DNA from: CAZVIK01 sp964627045
GTDB lineage: Bacteria > Acidobacteriota > Terriglobia > Bryobacterales > Bryobacteraceae
Reading direction: 5' to 3'
Length of the DNA: 64,000 nucleotides
NCBI GenBank assembly: GCA_964627045.1
Contig: CAZVIK010000001.1
Coordinates: forward strand, 21,223-85,222
The notes beneath the pieces were generated by a model. It was not told the DNA's origin. It did no database searches and worked only from the letters and a program-made list of their open reading frames with translations. Positions 1 to 9,797 of this stretch are shown here, piece after piece; position 1 is the first letter of the stretch; every line of letters begins with the position of its first letter. A program made the position numbers and the translations under genes.

Positions 1-1092
1 AGCGTGGCCGAACTCGCTATGGAGGGACAGAAGGGCGCCGTGGTGGCTCTGGACCCGCGTAACGGCGAGGTTCTGGCGATGGTCAGCCAGCCCGCCTACG
101 ATCCCAGCAAGTTCACGGGAGGCATCCGTTCGGCCGATTGGAGGGAGATCGTCGGCAACCAGGACAACCCGCTTTTAAACCGGGCCATTCAGGCGCAGCT
201 TGCGCCGGGCTCGACGTTCAAGCCCATCGTGGCGTTGGCCGCGTTGGAGAGCGGCATGATCGACGAGACCTTCGACGTCCACTGTCCCGGCGGCGCGAGC
301 TTTTACGGCCGGTACTTCCGTTGCCACCTGAAGGGCGGCCACGGCACGGTGGATATGCACAAGGCCATCGTGCAGTCTTGCGACGTGTGGTTCTACAACG
401 CCGGAAACCGGATCGGCATCGACAAGATCGCCGAGTATGCCGAGGCGACCGGCCTTGGAAGAAAGACCGGGATCGATCTGCCGCACGAAGCCGCCGGACT
501 GGTTCCTTCCACGCAATGGAAGATCCGCACCACGCGCCAGAAATGGTACGCGGGCGAGACCATCTCGGTCGCCATCGGGCAGGGCGCCTTGACTGTGACT
601 CCGCTGCAACTGGCGCACGCCATTGGCGGATTGGCGATGGGCGGAACCTGGTACACGCCCCACCTGGTTGCCGGGGCGACGGCGCAGGAAACGCCTCGGC
701 GGGCGTCCTTCAATCCGGAGAACGTAGCCAAGGTCATCTATGGGATGTTCGGCGTGGTCAACGAGGGCGGTACGGGCGCGCGCGCCAGGGTCGCCGGCAT
801 TGAAATCTGCGGGAAGACGGGGACCGCGCAGTTGGCTTCCAACGAGGCGCTAAAGGCGATGAAGGGCGGGGACGAGATGAAGGACAACGCCTGGTTTGTC
901 GGCTTCGCTCCGCGCGAGTCACCCGAGATCGTGGTGGCCGCGCTGGTGGAGGGCGGCCTGCACGGCAGCACCGCCGCCGCGCCCATCGCGCGCGACGTCA
1001 TCAAGACCTACTTCGACAAGAAGGCCGCGCGTCAGCCCGCGCCAATGGTCGCGCGCCAGTCGCCGGCCGAACCCGTCACGGTGGGGCAGTAA
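1..1092 (+). CDS. mrdA: Penicillin-binding protein 2, transpeptidase domain (5' end outside window)
   Basis: This is the C-terminal part of a class B penicillin-binding protein that cross-links peptidoglycan during cell elongation. The reading frame is open at base 1, so the N-terminal membrane anchor and pedestal domain lie upstream of the window. Counting from the first in-frame start-like codon at base 4, the transpeptidase motifs are present in order: SxxK as STFK at residues 70-73 (nucleophile Ser70), an SCD triad at 125-127 in the place of SxN, and KTG at about 271 inside GKTGTAQ. rodA begins four bases after the stop, which is the standard mrdA-rodA pairing and supports PBP2 rather than FtsI. 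The last 30 residues are Pro/Ala-rich and probably disordered. Confidence 0.93.
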   Translation, partial: SVAELAMEGQKGAVVALDPRNGEVLAMVSQPAYDPSKFTGGIRSADWREIVGNQDNPLLNRAIQAQLAPGSTFKPIVALAALESGMIDETFDVHCPGGASFYGRYFRCHLKGGHGTVDMHKAIVQSCDVWFYNAGNRIGIDKIAEYAEATGLGRKTGIDLPHEAAGLVPSTQWKIRTTRQKWYAGETISVAIGQGALTVTPLQLAHAIGGLAMGGTWYTPHLVAGATAQETPRRASFNPENVAKVIYGMFGVVNEGGTGARARVAGIEICGKTGTAQLASNEALKAMKGGDEMKDNAWFVGFAPRESPEIVVAALVEGGLHGSTAAAPIARDVIKTYFDKKAARQPAPMVARQSPAEPVTVGQ

Positions 1093-1096
1093 CGGC

Positions 1097-2188
1097 ATGT
1101 CGGAATACCGCTCCTCACGCGATCTGGACTGGCCGCTGGTTCTGCTGGCGGTTGTCCTTTCGGCTTTCGGGATCCTCCAGATCTATTCGGCCACCGCCGG
1201 CACGGTCTGGAAGGACGCCTGGTGGAAACAGACACTGTTTCTGGCGGCCGGCTTCGCCGTCATGCAGGTATTGGCAAGGATCGATTACCACCGGCTTCTC
1301 GAACATGTTCCGCTCTTTTACCTTGTCAGCGTCGCCACCCTGCTCGGTGTGATGCTCGTCGGGCGGCAGGTGTTCGGGTCGCGACGTTGGATCCCGTTGC
1401 CCGGAGGATTCACTTTTCAGGTGTCGGAATTCGTTAAACTAGTGATAGTACTGCTGGCGGCGCGATACCTGAGCGAAATGAAGGGCGACCGGCCCACGCT
1501 CCGGGACTTCCTGAAGCTAGGCGCCTTGGTCGCGCTGCCGATGATGCTGGTCATGAAGCAGCCCGATTTGGGGACGTCGCTCACCTACGCGGCCATCGCC
1601 GGGGCGGGCATCTTCTTCGCCGGGCTGCGGTGGCAGCACACCGTGGCGATCGTGCTCCTGGGAATCCTGGCCCTGCCGGTGGGCTGGATGTTCCTGAAGG
1701 ACTATCAGAAGGCCCGTTTGACTTCGTTTCTGAATCCGGGCAGCGACCCGTTGAACACGGGTTACCAGGTCATTCAATCGAAGATCGCCGTCGGCAGCGG
1801 CGGCATGTGGGGCAAGGGAGTCACCCGGGGCAGCCAGACGCAGTTGCGGTTTCTGCCGGTGGCCCACACGGATTTCATTCTCTCGGCCTTTGCCGAGGAA
1901 CACGGGTTTGTTGGAGTTGCTGTCGTCTTGAGCCTGTATTTCCTTATGCTGATGCAGATCGTGCAGAATGCGCAGGCCGCCCCGGACAGGGCCGGCATGT
2001 ACGTCTGCATGGGTGTCGGCGCGTTGTTGCTGTTTCATTTGCTGGTGAATACCGGAATGCTGGTGGGGCGGATGATCGTTACCGGAGTCCCGCTGCCGCT
2101 GATGAGCTATGGCGGGTCCAGCATGTTGACGGTGTTCATGATGCTGGGGCTGGTCAACAACGTCCGGCTTCAGCGGTTCGTGAATTGA
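1097..2188 (+). CDS. rodA: RodA, SEDS-family peptidoglycan glycosyltransferase
   Basis: A 363-residue polytopic membrane protein of the SEDS family, which polymerises lipid II into glycan strands together with PBP2 in the elongasome. The sequence carries about ten hydrophobic segments and family landmarks: the N-terminal DWPLVLL helix start, FQVSEFVKL in the middle, FILSAFAEE in the large periplasmic loop, and PLPLMSYGGSSM near the C-terminus. ATG 1097 was chosen because it lies four bases after the PBP2 stop and gives the expected length; a longer in-frame extension from 896 would run back through the PBP2 gene. FtsW is the alternative, but the PBP2 neighbour favours RodA. Confidence 0.95.
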   Translation: MSEYRSSRDLDWPLVLLAVVLSAFGILQIYSATAGTVWKDAWWKQTLFLAAGFAVMQVLARIDYHRLLEHVPLFYLVSVATLLGVMLVGRQVFGSRRWIPLPGGFTFQVSEFVKLVIVLLAARYLSEMKGDRPTLRDFLKLGALVALPMMLVMKQPDLGTSLTYAAIAGAGIFFAGLRWQHTVAIVLLGILALPVGWMFLKDYQKARLTSFLNPGSDPLNTGYQVIQSKIAVGSGGMWGKGVTRGSQTQLRFLPVAHTDFILSAFAEEHGFVGVAVVLSLYFLMLMQIVQNAQAAPDRAGMYVCMGVGALLLFHLLVNTGMLVGRMIVTGVPLPLMSYGGSSMLTVFMMLGLVNNVRLQRFVN

Positions 2189-2438
2189 AGCGAGGCACGG
2201 TTTTCAGAGGTAACCGGGACGAACGGTTTTTGGCAGGACGCGCCGGGGTGGCGGACGTTGCGAGGCGGCCGGAGGGCTGCTCCAGTTCGCGGCCCCAGCC
2301 CCCGCCGGGCCACCGAGGGTTGGCCTCAGCGACTGGGCGCGCGGCAGTTCCCAGGTTTGTGATCCGCCCGGAGGCGGATTGAGTCTTCGGTCCTTTGCGG
2401 CGCTGTGCTCCTTGCTTCTCCTGAGGTGAGGAGTATCC
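2189..2438 (+). other. 250-bp noncoding leader upstream of the RNase E/G gene
   Basis: No convincing gene lies here. The stretch is G+C-rich and holds a perfect 7-bp stem with a four-base loop at 2362-2379 (ATCCGCC / GGCGGAT). A Shine-Dalgarno-like GAGGTGAGGAG ends a few bases before ATG 2439. Because E. coli RNase E controls its own mRNA through a structured leader, the region could have a regulatory role, but that is inference only. Confidence 0.35.
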
Positions 2439-4817
2439 ATGGGAAAAGAGTTGGTGATTTCCTCCAACCGCCATGAAACCAAAGTGGCGGTTTTGGAAGA
2501 CGACCAGTTGGTCGAGATCTATTTCCAGCGGTCCAACGAGTACTCGCTGGCGGGCAGCATCCACAAAGGGCGCGTGACCCGGGTGCTTCCGGGAATGCAG
2601 TCCGCGTTCGTCGATATCGGGCTGGAGCGCGACGCCTTCCTGTACGTCTCCGATTTCTTCGAAGAACACGAGGAGTACGACCGAATCGCTGCGCCCACCG
2701 AGTTGCAGGGCCGCCGTCAGGAGAAGGCTGAGCCTGCCGGGCCTGTGCCGGCCGTTGCCGTGCAGGCGGCAGGCTCCGTCGAGACGGGCTCTGACGCGGA
2801 GAGCCGGGACCGCCGCGGACGCCGGACCAAGAGGCGTCGCAGCCGTGGCCGGGGTTTTCCGGACTCCAAGTATGCGGCGCCCGGAACCGACTTGGAGGCT
2901 CCTCCGCTGGCCCCGGAGGCCGGCGCGGCGGCGAGTGAAGCGCCGGCGTCTTCGTCCTTCCAGTTACTGCCGGGCGAGTCGTTGGCCAAGTACAATCAGG
3001 CCGGCTCGGTTGAACTTGCCGAGGAGACCGCGGATGTCGCGGATGACGCCGTGACCGGCGTGCCGCCGGAGCTTTCTGAGGGCGAACCGGCGCCGGACGG
3101 TCTCGATGCCGAGGCGGAGTCCGGTTCCGAACCGTCGCCGCAGGACGAGATCGCCGGGTTGGCCGCCGCCGAGGTTGAGGCCGACGCGGAGGCCGACCTG
3201 GCCCAGGAGATCGCCGAGGCGGTGGATGCGGCCGGCATGGCCGAAGCGGAACAGCCCTCTGCCGAGGTTGCCGTGGCGGCCTCCGTTGAGTCCGCTTCCG
3301 TCGAGCCGGACGGAACTTTGGCTGTCGAGGCGGCCACCCCGGACGACGAGGGCCCCTCGGAGGCCGTGCCGGAGGTGGCCGGCGGCGAATCGCCGGCGGC
3401 CGGTGATTCCAGTGAGCAAACCCAACCTCCCGAAGGCCTCCGCGCGGATGTCCGAGAGCCGTCCCCCCGATATCCGCACCGCGTAAGCCGGCGCATGCGG
3501 CGCAAGATGCGCTCCGGCGCGCCGGGCGACGAACGGGAGAGCTCGCCTGAGCCGCGTGGGAATGGGCAACGCCGCGAGACCGTGGAAGCCGCCGCGCCTC
3601 CGCTCGAGAAGGCCGCCCTTTCCATCACCGACCTGTTGAAGGAAGGCCAGGAGATCCTGGTGCAGATCGCCAAGGAGCCGCTCGGCCAAAAGGGCGCGCG
3701 CATCACGTCGCACATCGCCCTGCCGGGCCGCTTCGTGGTGTACATGCCCACCGTGAATCACCTGGGCGTGAGCCGCAAGATCGCCTCCGACGAGGAGCGC
3801 CATCGACTGCGGCGCATTCTGCAAACTCACTGCGCGGGAGTGCCGGGCGGCTACATCGTCCGCACCGCAGGGGAAGGCCAAACCGAGAAGGACATTGCGG
3901 CCGACATGTTGTTCCTCTACAACCTCTGGCTCGATATCCGGAAGAAGGCCGAGAGCCGGCCGGCCCCGGCGCTGGTCCACCACGATCTGGACATCGTGCA
4001 GCGGTTACTTCGCGACCAACTGGCGGAAGACTTCAAGGCCGTCTGGTGCGACAACGAGGAGACCTACGAGGCGATCCTCCGGTTCGTGGAGAGGATTCAG
4101 CCGCGCATGGTGTCGCACGTCAAGATGTACACCCGCCCGACGCCGATCTTCGATACGCACAACATCACCTCTGAGCTGGAAAAGGCGTTGCGGCCGAAGG
4201 TGTGGCTGAAATCGGGCGGCTACATCGTCGTCAATCAGACCGAGGCGCTGGTGGCCATCGACGTCAACACCGGCAAGTTCGTGGGCAGGTCCAACCGTCT
4301 CGAAGACACCATCGTCAAGACCAATACCGAGGCCATCCGGGAGATTGTCCGTCAGATCCGGTTGCGCGACCTGGGCGGCATCATCGTCGTCGACTTCATA
4401 GACATGGACGAGCGCAAGAACCGGCAAAAGGTGATGCAAGCCCTTGAAGACGAGATGCGCCGCGACCGTGCTCCCTACAAGATTCTCCAATTCAACGATT
4501 TCGGGCTGGTGGCCATTACTCGCAAGCGCGTTAAGCAAAGCCTGGAGCGGACGCTTTGCTCGCCGTGCCCCTCCTGCGAAGGCGCGGGCTACGTCAAGAG
4601 CGTGCAGACCGTGGTCGGCGAGATCCTCCAGGAGGCCGTGAAGATCGCTCGGGCCATCGAGGGGCCCAACGTCGTTTTGCGGGTGCATCCGGAGGTGGCC
4701 AAGGTCCTCAAATCTACCAAGAACGACTACCTCGAGGAACTCGAGGAGATCCTGCGGTACCCGGTGCTGGTGACCGGGGACCCGCTGTTGCATCCCGAAA
4801 AGTGGGACATGGCATGA
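2439..4817 (+). CDS. rng: Ribonuclease E/G family endoribonuclease with large acidic insertion
   Basis: An endoribonuclease of 792 residues that would cut single-stranded RNA in rRNA maturation and mRNA decay. The S1 domain begins at about residue 36 (SIHKGRVTRVLPG) and is interrupted after residue ~90 by about 300 residues rich in Ala, Glu, Pro and Gly with a basic patch (RRTKRRRSRGRG). The S1 fold resumes at about 395 (SITDLLKEGQEILVQIAKE). The catalytic metal-binding aspartates are Asp608 in VAIDVNTG and Asp652 in VVDFIDM. The Zn-link cysteines fall in CSPCPSC (707-713). The protein ends soon after the Zn-link, as in RNase G, so it has no C-terminal degradosome scaffold. The insertion may replace that function. 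Confidence 0.9.
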   Translation: MGKELVISSNRHETKVAVLEDDQLVEIYFQRSNEYSLAGSIHKGRVTRVLPGMQSAFVDIGLERDAFLYVSDFFEEHEEYDRIAAPTELQGRRQEKAEPAGPVPAVAVQAAGSVETGSDAESRDRRGRRTKRRRSRGRGFPDSKYAAPGTDLEAPPLAPEAGAAASEAPASSSFQLLPGESLAKYNQAGSVELAEETADVADDAVTGVPPELSEGEPAPDGLDAEAESGSEPSPQDEIAGLAAAEVEADAEADLAQEIAEAVDAAGMAEAEQPSAEVAVAASVESASVEPDGTLAVEAATPDDEGPSEAVPEVAGGESPAAGDSSEQTQPPEGLRADVREPSPRYPHRVSRRMRRKMRSGAPGDERESSPEPRGNGQRRETVEAAAPPLEKAALSITDLLKEGQEILVQIAKEPLGQKGARITSHIALPGRFVVYMPTVNHLGVSRKIASDEERHRLRRILQTHCAGVPGGYIVRTAGEGQTEKDIAADMLFLYNLWLDIRKKAESRPAPALVHHDLDIVQRLLRDQLAEDFKAVWCDNEETYEAILRFVERIQPRMVSHVKMYTRPTPIFDTHNITSELEKALRPKVWLKSGGYIVVNQTEALVAIDVNTGKFVGRSNRLEDTIVKTNTEAIREIVRQIRLRDLGGIIVVDFIDMDERKNRQKVMQALEDEMRRDRAPYKILQFNDFGLVAITRKRVKQSLERTLCSPCPSCEGAGYVKSVQTVVGEILQEAVKIARAIEGPNVVLRVHPEVAKVLKSTKNDYLEELEEILRYPVLVTGDPLLHPEKWDMA

Positions 4818-5695
4818 CGCCGGCGTGGCGGAGTGTGATCGCGGGCGCCGGTCTGGCCGCCTGTGCTTGGGGCCAGACGGCCGCCGTCCGCGTCTACTCC
4901 GCCTTTCAACGCATCGATCCGTTCGGTAACGTCGTTTCGTTGGACCGTGCGCCGCGCCCGGACGTCCGGCCCAGGGAGATCCTGAGCCCGGCCATCGGGC
5001 GCAATGCGAGTGTGGCCTTCCACGTCGCGGTCACCGTCCCGCAGGGCGACGATTTCGCGCTGTACATCGGGCAAAACCCGGACGACTTCCTCGACGTGGC
5101 GCTGTTCAAGCAGACTTATGTCAAGCACGGCGACGAGTGGATTCCAGACGGTCTGGAGCCGGTGACGTTGCCCTACAGCGGCCGGTTGCCGGACTCCGGC
5201 GGCGGGATTCCGGGCCAAACCACGGTGACGTTCCTGATGGACGTCCGCGCTCGCCCGGGCACCGCGGTGCAGCGGGCCAAACTGGAGCCCGAACTCTACA
5301 CCGGCGGGCGTTGGATCATCTACCCGATGGAAGTGCGCGTGGTCGAAGCTACAGTGCCGGAGCACGAGGCGCGCGCCGTGCCGCTGCCCGCCGTGGACGA
5401 GCCAGCGGACATGACGGCGCGGGCCGCCGTGCGGACGTACGTCTGCGGTTTGCCGGCCGCCGAGCGGCGGCGGGAAGACAACATCCGCTGGTTCATCATG
5501 CGCGACGTGATGCAGGACATGGCGCTCGCCCGCGTCCGTGAGTCGGCGCCCGGCGCGCGCATCCTCCCGCTTCTGGCTCGCGGGACAGACCCGCTGGTAT
5601 CCAGCAAGTGGTGTGAAGCCCCGGTCTGGCCCGGCGACCTTGGCCCTGAATGGTACCTGCGGGTTCGGGACGCGTTCTACCGCGAATACCGTTAG
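4814..5695 (+). CDS. Secreted hypothetical protein
   Basis: A 293-residue protein I do not recognise. The start overlaps the RNase E/G stop as ATGA, so the two genes are translationally coupled; a longer frame from 4556 runs inside the upstream gene and was rejected. Residues 1-21 look like a signal peptide (SVIAGAGLAACAWG followed by Q). The mature part is predicted to be mainly beta-strand in its first half (FHVAVTVPQGDDFALYIGQN, TVTFLMDVRA), suggesting an immunoglobulin-like or jelly-roll domain, followed by a charged, helical C-terminal third (residues ~190-240). No catalytic motif is obvious. Coupling to an RNase gene probably reflects gene packing rather than shared function. Confidence 0.7.
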   Translation: MTPAWRSVIAGAGLAACAWGQTAAVRVYSAFQRIDPFGNVVSLDRAPRPDVRPREILSPAIGRNASVAFHVAVTVPQGDDFALYIGQNPDDFLDVALFKQTYVKHGDEWIPDGLEPVTLPYSGRLPDSGGGIPGQTTVTFLMDVRARPGTAVQRAKLEPELYTGGRWIIYPMEVRVVEATVPEHEARAVPLPAVDEPADMTARAAVRTYVCGLPAAERRREDNIRWFIMRDVMQDMALARVRESAPGARILPLLARGTDPLVSSKWCEAPVWPGDLGPEWYLRVRDAFYREYR

Positions 5696-5700
5696 CGGAT

Positions 5701-5731
5701 TTGGGAACACGCGGTTTCCGCATGTTAAACT
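5701..5731 (+). promoter_or_regulatory. Putative promoter for tRNA-Ser
   Basis: A TTGGGA box (5701-5706) is followed 19 bases later by TAAACT (5726-5731) preceded by TGT, giving an extended -10. It lies about 40 bases upstream of the tRNA. The -35 match is moderate, so this is a reasonable but untested assignment. Confidence 0.4.
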
Positions 5732-5770
5732 GGGCGAAGACGTCCGATTCCAACGCATCTTGACCGCGCC

Positions 5771-5860
5771 GGAGAGATGGCCGAGTGGTTGAAGGCGCAC
5801 GCTTGGAAAGCGTGTATAGGGGAAACTCTATCGAGGGTTCGAATCCCTCTCTCTCCGCCA
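5771..5860 (+). tRNA. tRNA-Ser (anticodon GGA)
   Basis: A 90-nt class II tRNA with an encoded 3' CCA. The acceptor stem pairs GGAGAGA (5771-5777) with TCTCTCC (5850-5856), with G as discriminator at 5857. The D-arm contains TGGCCGAGTGGTTGAAGGC. The anticodon stem CACGC/GCGTG encloses the loop TTGGAAA, placing GGA at positions 34-36, which reads UCC and UCU serine codons. A long variable arm (TATAGGGGAAACTCTATC) and the TTCGAAT T-loop complete the serine-type structure. GH78 is convergent downstream. Confidence 0.97.
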
Positions 5861-6019
5861 GTTGCGTGAACTCCCGTTCCGAGAATATCCAGCCCGCCGG
5901 CGCCGCCATCGGCCAGGGCCACAACTTTTCCGGCGCCGGACAGGTGAGGAACCGGCGGTCTGATCGGCATGGGCATCGCGCACACACCGTGTTGCTGCCG
6001 CCGCGTCCACTTCCGGTTG

Positions 6020-8908
6020 TTACGCGCCCAGTCTGGTCTCGAACGTATGCGTTCCCGGGCCCACCTGGAAGGTCCGGCCGGCGTCTCCATGTGCAGGCGG
6101 CGCCTGGCGCGCTCGTGTTCGGATGGAGCCCTCGCCTGGCACAATCACGGTAGCCGTCGAGCCGGGAGGAACGGTGACGTTCATTGTGAAGATCCCGCCT
6201 TCGGCCCGCCACTCGCTGGCGATGTCCCCCTGAATCGAGCGGTATTTCGCCCTGACGAACGTGAGGCCCCCCACCACGGAAGGCTTCACGACGAAATGCT
6301 TGAAGCCGGGCGTGACCCCGTCGCTGCGGATACCCGCCAGCCCTTGCGTGAACCACGCGCCAATAGAGATCAGAGTGTCGTGGATATGAGATTGCCCGGT
6401 CCAGCTTTCCCACGCCGTCGTGGCCCCGTTCGAGAGCATATAACCCCAACCCGGGTAGTCTCTTGTGCTCACCATCTCGTAGATCAGGTCGTTGCGGCCG
6501 GCCTCGATCAGGTACTTCATCAAGAAGTAGGTACCGTGCATCCCCGTGTCGAGATGCCCGTCGTTCTGAACGCGGATCACGTGCTCCACCTTCTGCGCCA
6601 CTCCTTGGCGAAGATCCGGCGGTACCACGCCGGTCAAGAGCGGAAACGCCTGCTGGATCGAATCTCCGTTGGTGTAGGTGTACTGGCCGGGATTGTAGAA
6701 GCGTTTGTGGATGGCTTTTGAGACGGATTCCGCACGAGTATCGAAGGCGGCTGCCGCGGTGGTCTCCCCCAGCACTTTGGCGATCTTGGACGCGGTCTGG
6801 AGTTGGAGGAGATAGTGCACGCTGTTGATGGCCTGCACCGGCGGGACCGTCCCTCGCAGGCTGCCCTTCGGCGTCAGCCAGTCTCCCAGAAAATTCCACG
6901 CCTGCATCGCCATCGCATGGCTCTTGTGGTCCAACAGGAGGCTGTCCGTGGTCTCGGAGTCCAGATAGTCGAGCCACCGCTTCATCATCGGGAAGTTGAT
7001 TTCCAGCACGCGCCGGTCTCCGTAGTGCAGATACATCTCCCAGGGCAGCGTCACCACCATGCCGCCCCACATCGGGCCGCCGCCTCCCTGGTTCGGGTAG
7101 TGCGGCGCCGTGTGCGGCAGAGAACCGCTGGCGCCTTGGGAGTCCCTCCAGTTGCCGAGCCAGCGGTTATACAATCCGCCGGCGGCGAAGTTGAGCATGC
7201 CGGTCTCGAACGAAGTCCCGGCGTCGCCGCCGTAGCCCAGCCGCTCCCGCGTCGGGCAATCGACAACATAGCCGCCGAGTGTGAGGGCTTCATAGGTCCA
7301 TGTGACCATCTGATAGATCCGGTTCAGCAGTTCGTCGGATGAGGTGAACTCGCCGGCCCGGTGGTACGCGGTGCGAATGAAGTAACCGGTCGCGTCCCCG
7401 GCCGCCGGCGCCGAGGCGATTCCCAACACGCGCACGTAGCGGAATCCGTGGTAGTTGAAGCGCGACCGGAAGGTCAGGGGCTCACCGTTGCTCACGATCT
7501 CGTCGCGTTGGTTAAAGGTAAACGGGAACACCGCCGGGCTCCCACCAGGCCCCGGCTTGGGCGCGGCCGCCCGAGCCGGAAGTGCGGTCGGATCCGGTGC
7601 CGCCGGAGCGCGGGTGGCGCGCGGCGGCTGGGCGGGCCCGCCACCACCGGCTCCGCCTGCCATGGCCCCCGGAGCGGGCTTGTCCGGCTCCATCTGGTCG
7701 GAGTATTCCAACTTGACCACCGTGCCCTTTGGCAGGGCGGGCACCCTGAACTCAAGCCAGCCGACGTAGTTTTTTCCCATGTCGATGATCCAGCCGCCCT
7801 CCGGATACGGCTCGACGCGAACCGCCCTGAGCGTCTCCATGATCCGGTTCGGCTCCACCATCTGTGAGGCGGTCAAAACCTGTGGTGGCTCGAATACAGC
7901 CGCTGTCTGCCACGCCGAGTCGTCCAGGTCCACCGCGTTCCATCCCGGCAGATCGCCCGTTGCATCCCAGCGTTCGCCGCCATAGTCGCCGAACGCCGTC
8001 CCGCGGCCGAGCGGTGAGAGGTGGCTTTCCCGCAACTTCCAGGTCTCGTCGGTCACGATGCCAATTGCGCCGCCGTCCGGCATGGTAATCTCCACCTGGG
8101 CGCGCACCAGCGGACCGTCATGAATGACGCCCGGGTGGCCGCGAACATACCAGCCTCGGCCCAGCCAGAGCGCCACAACGTTTTTGCCTGGCACAAGATA
8201 CTCCGCCACTTCGTGCGCGACGTAGAGGTTCCGTTTGGAGTAGTCGCTCACCGCGGGGCTAAGCACGTGATCGTCGACCTTCCGGCCGTTTATGTAAAGC
8301 TCGTAGTAGCCGAGCGGATTCACATACGCCACCGCCCGCGCCGGCTTGGACCGAAGCGTGAACGACTTTCGCAGCCACGGGAACGGCAGCGGTGTGCCCT
8401 CGGCCACGCCCTCCGGCCGCTGCTGACCGATCCACTTGGCGCGCCACTCCGAGGGGCTCAGAATCCCCATCGACCAGGTCGCCGGCTCGCTCCAGGCGGA
8501 AGGCCCCCCTCCGTCGCCCCACACGCGCACCTTCCAATAAACGCGCTGGCCGGAGATCAGCCTCTTGCCACCATATGGGACCCACGTCGAATCGGGCGAA
8601 ACCACCCGCCCCGAATCCCACAAGTCGCCCCGGTCTTTGCGCAACACATCCAGGCTGCCGGCCGCCAGGACGTGATACGCGCTCTGGACGCGGATGCCGG
8701 ACGAGGGGCTGATCCTCCAACTCAGGCGGGGTGTCTCGGCGTCGATGCAGGAGGGATCTACCAGATACTCGCAGCGCAGCCCATGGACCGGGCCGCCGGC
8801 GCCCGCCGTATCCGCTCCGGCCGGCCGGGCTGCGCCGGGCGCTAGAATCAGCGCCGCCGCAGTAGTGCAAAGAACCGCGGCGATTCTCGGGATGTGTCTG
8901 CCGTTCAC
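6020..8908 (-). CDS. Alpha-L-rhamnosidase, glycoside hydrolase family 78, exported
   Basis: This enzyme removes terminal alpha-L-rhamnose from plant glycosides and pectic side chains. It is about 962 residues long with a signal peptide ([19 protein letters not shown]). The N-terminal Ig-like domain has the hallmark [21 protein letters not shown], here shown only in part as [12 protein letters not shown]. Jelly-roll domains follow, then the (alpha/alpha)6 catalytic barrel with [14 protein letters not shown] carrying the probable acidic residue, and a C-terminal beta-sandwich. GTG 8908 was chosen over GTG 8914 because AGGAGG at 8914-8919 sits five bases upstream. About 45 residues near the middle (complement of ~7540-7680) are a Gly/Ala/Pro-rich linker that is not part of the family fold. 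Confidence 0.92.
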   Translation of the reverse strand: MNGRHIPRIAAVLCTTAAALILAPGAARPAGADTAGAGGPVHGLRCEYLVDPSCIDAETPRLSWRISPSSGIRVQSAYHVLAAGSLDVLRKDRGDLWDSGRVVSPDSTWVPYGGKRLISGQRVYWKVRVWGDGGGPSAWSEPATWSMGILSPSEWRAKWIGQQRPEGVAEGTPLPFPWLRKSFTLRSKPARAVAYVNPLGYYELYINGRKVDDHVLSPAVSDYSKRNLYVAHEVAEYLVPGKNVVALWLGRGWYVRGHPGVIHDGPLVRAQVEITMPDGGAIGIVTDETWKLRESHLSPLGRGTAFGDYGGERWDATGDLPGWNAVDLDDSAWQTAAVFEPPQVLTASQMVEPNRIMETLRAVRVEPYPEGGWIIDMGKNYVGWLEFRVPALPKGTVVKLEYSDQMEPDKPAPGAMAGGAGGGGPAQPPRATRAPAAPDPTALPARAAAPKPGPGGSPAVFPFTFNQRDEIVSNGEPLTFRSRFNYHGFRYVRVLGIASAPAAGDATGYFIRTAYHRAGEFTSSDELLNRIYQMVTWTYEALTLGGYVVDCPTRERLGYGGDAGTSFETGMLNFAAGGLYNRWLGNWRDSQGASGSLPHTAPHYPNQGGGGPMWGGMVVTLPWEMYLHYGDRRVLEINFPMMKRWLDYLDSETTDSLLLDHKSHAMAMQAWNFLGDWLTPKGSLRGTVPPVQAINSVHYLLQLQTASKIAKVLGETTAAAAFDTRAESVSKAIHKRFYNPGQYTYTNGDSIQQAFPLLTGVVPPDLRQGVAQKVEHVIRVQNDGHLDTGMHGTYFLMKYLIEAGRNDLIYEMVSTRDYPGWGYMLSNGATTAWESWTGQSHIHDTLISIGAWFTQGLAGIRSDGVTPGFKHFVVKPSVVGGLTFVRAKYRSIQGDIASEWRAEGGIFTMNVTVPPGSTATVIVPGEGSIRTRARQAPPAHGDAGRTFQVGPGTHTFETRLGA

Positions 8909-8972
8909 GTGCACCTCCTCGATGAATCCCCGGCGAGGCCGGCGTTTATGCCCCCACCCCGCCCCTCACTTC

Positions 8973-9797
8973 TCACTGCAGCGCTTTCTCGCTGTAGTTG
9001 ATGCGTACTCCGTGTGCGCTCACGGCCAGGTTCATCCCCATCATGCCCCGAGCGCTTGCCTCGCCTTTGATCTTGCCCGAGAGGATGTCCTGGCTCAGGG
9101 TGAGGATGTCGTCCACCCGCTGCCTGGTCTCCGCATTCTTGCCCATGTAGTGCCCCGGATAGAGCAGCTTGATCCCACGCGCCTCCATCAGTCTGCTCGT
9201 CTTCCGGCAGCTCTCAATCAACATCGAGAAGTTGCCGAACACCAGCAGATTACCGGAGCCAAAGGAATCGCCGCTGAAACCGTATCCGGCATTGCGGTCC
9301 AGGAACGTGGCCGAGCCGGGCGTGTGCCCCGGCGTGAATACCACCTCCAGCGTCCTCCCCCCAAGGTCGATGACCTCGCCGTCCTTCAGGTGCTGGACCT
9401 TTCCTTTGTAGCCCGCTAAAAAAGAGGAGTCCGCGTCCGCAGGGCTGATGAACAACTCGGGGAAATAGTTGATGGCGGAGCCTGTGTGGTCCGGGTGGGC
9501 GTGCGTGGCGACCAGAGTGACGGGCTTTTTGGTGATGGAAGCCACGATCTTGTCCAGGTCCGCGATGCTGGTGCCAGCGTCGATCAGCACCGCTCTGTTG
9601 TTCCCCTCGACCAGGTACAGGCTTTCGTTGGACATCTTGTTCCCCGTGCCGACCCAGGTATGCTCGTCGATTTGACGAAAAACGACATCTCCATTCCTGG
9701 CCACTTCTTTGCCATCGATCTGGACCCCGGGCATCTGCGGGAATAACACGCTCTGAAGGAAGAGAAGCAATGGGAGTGGCGCAAAAAGTTGTCTCAT
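8973..9797 (-). CDS. Exported metallo-beta-lactamase-fold hydrolase
   Basis: A zinc-dependent hydrolase of the MBL superfamily, 274 residues from the preferred ATG at 9797. A signal peptide (QLFAPLPLLLFLQSVLF) directs it to the periplasm. All metal ligands of a dinuclear site are visible: THAHPDHTGS (HxHxDH), the second His in TPGHTPGSATF, the Asp in SGDSFGSG, and the last His in YPGHYMG. The spacing resembles glyoxalase II-like and subclass B3-like proteins, but nothing identifies the substrate, so a beta-lactamase role should not be assumed. Starting ten residues upstream would place charged residues before the signal peptide, so 9797 is preferred. It lies 64 bases upstream of GH78 on the same strand. 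Confidence 0.85.
   Translation of the reverse strand: MRQLFAPLPLLLFLQSVLFPQMPGVQIDGKEVARNGDVVFRQIDEHTWVGTGNKMSNESLYLVEGNNRAVLIDAGTSIADLDKIVASITKKPVTLVATHAHPDHTGSAINYFPELFISPADADSSFLAGYKGKVQHLKDGEVIDLGGRTLEVVFTPGHTPGSATFLDRNAGYGFSGDSFGSGNLLVFGNFSMLIESCRKTSRLMEARGIKLLYPGHYMGKNAETRQRVDDILTLSQDILSGKIKGEASARGMMGMNLAVSAHGVRINYSEKALQ

Noticed and set aside
896..1096. Longer rodA start inside the PBP2 gene
   Set aside because: It would overlap PBP2 by about 200 bases and give an Arg/Ser/Pro-rich extension; ATG 1097 fits the family's N-terminus.
5899..5940. CCGGCGCCGG motifs after the tRNA as a paired terminator
   Set aside because: Each motif is self-complementary, so pairing between them is not specific, and no T-tract follows.
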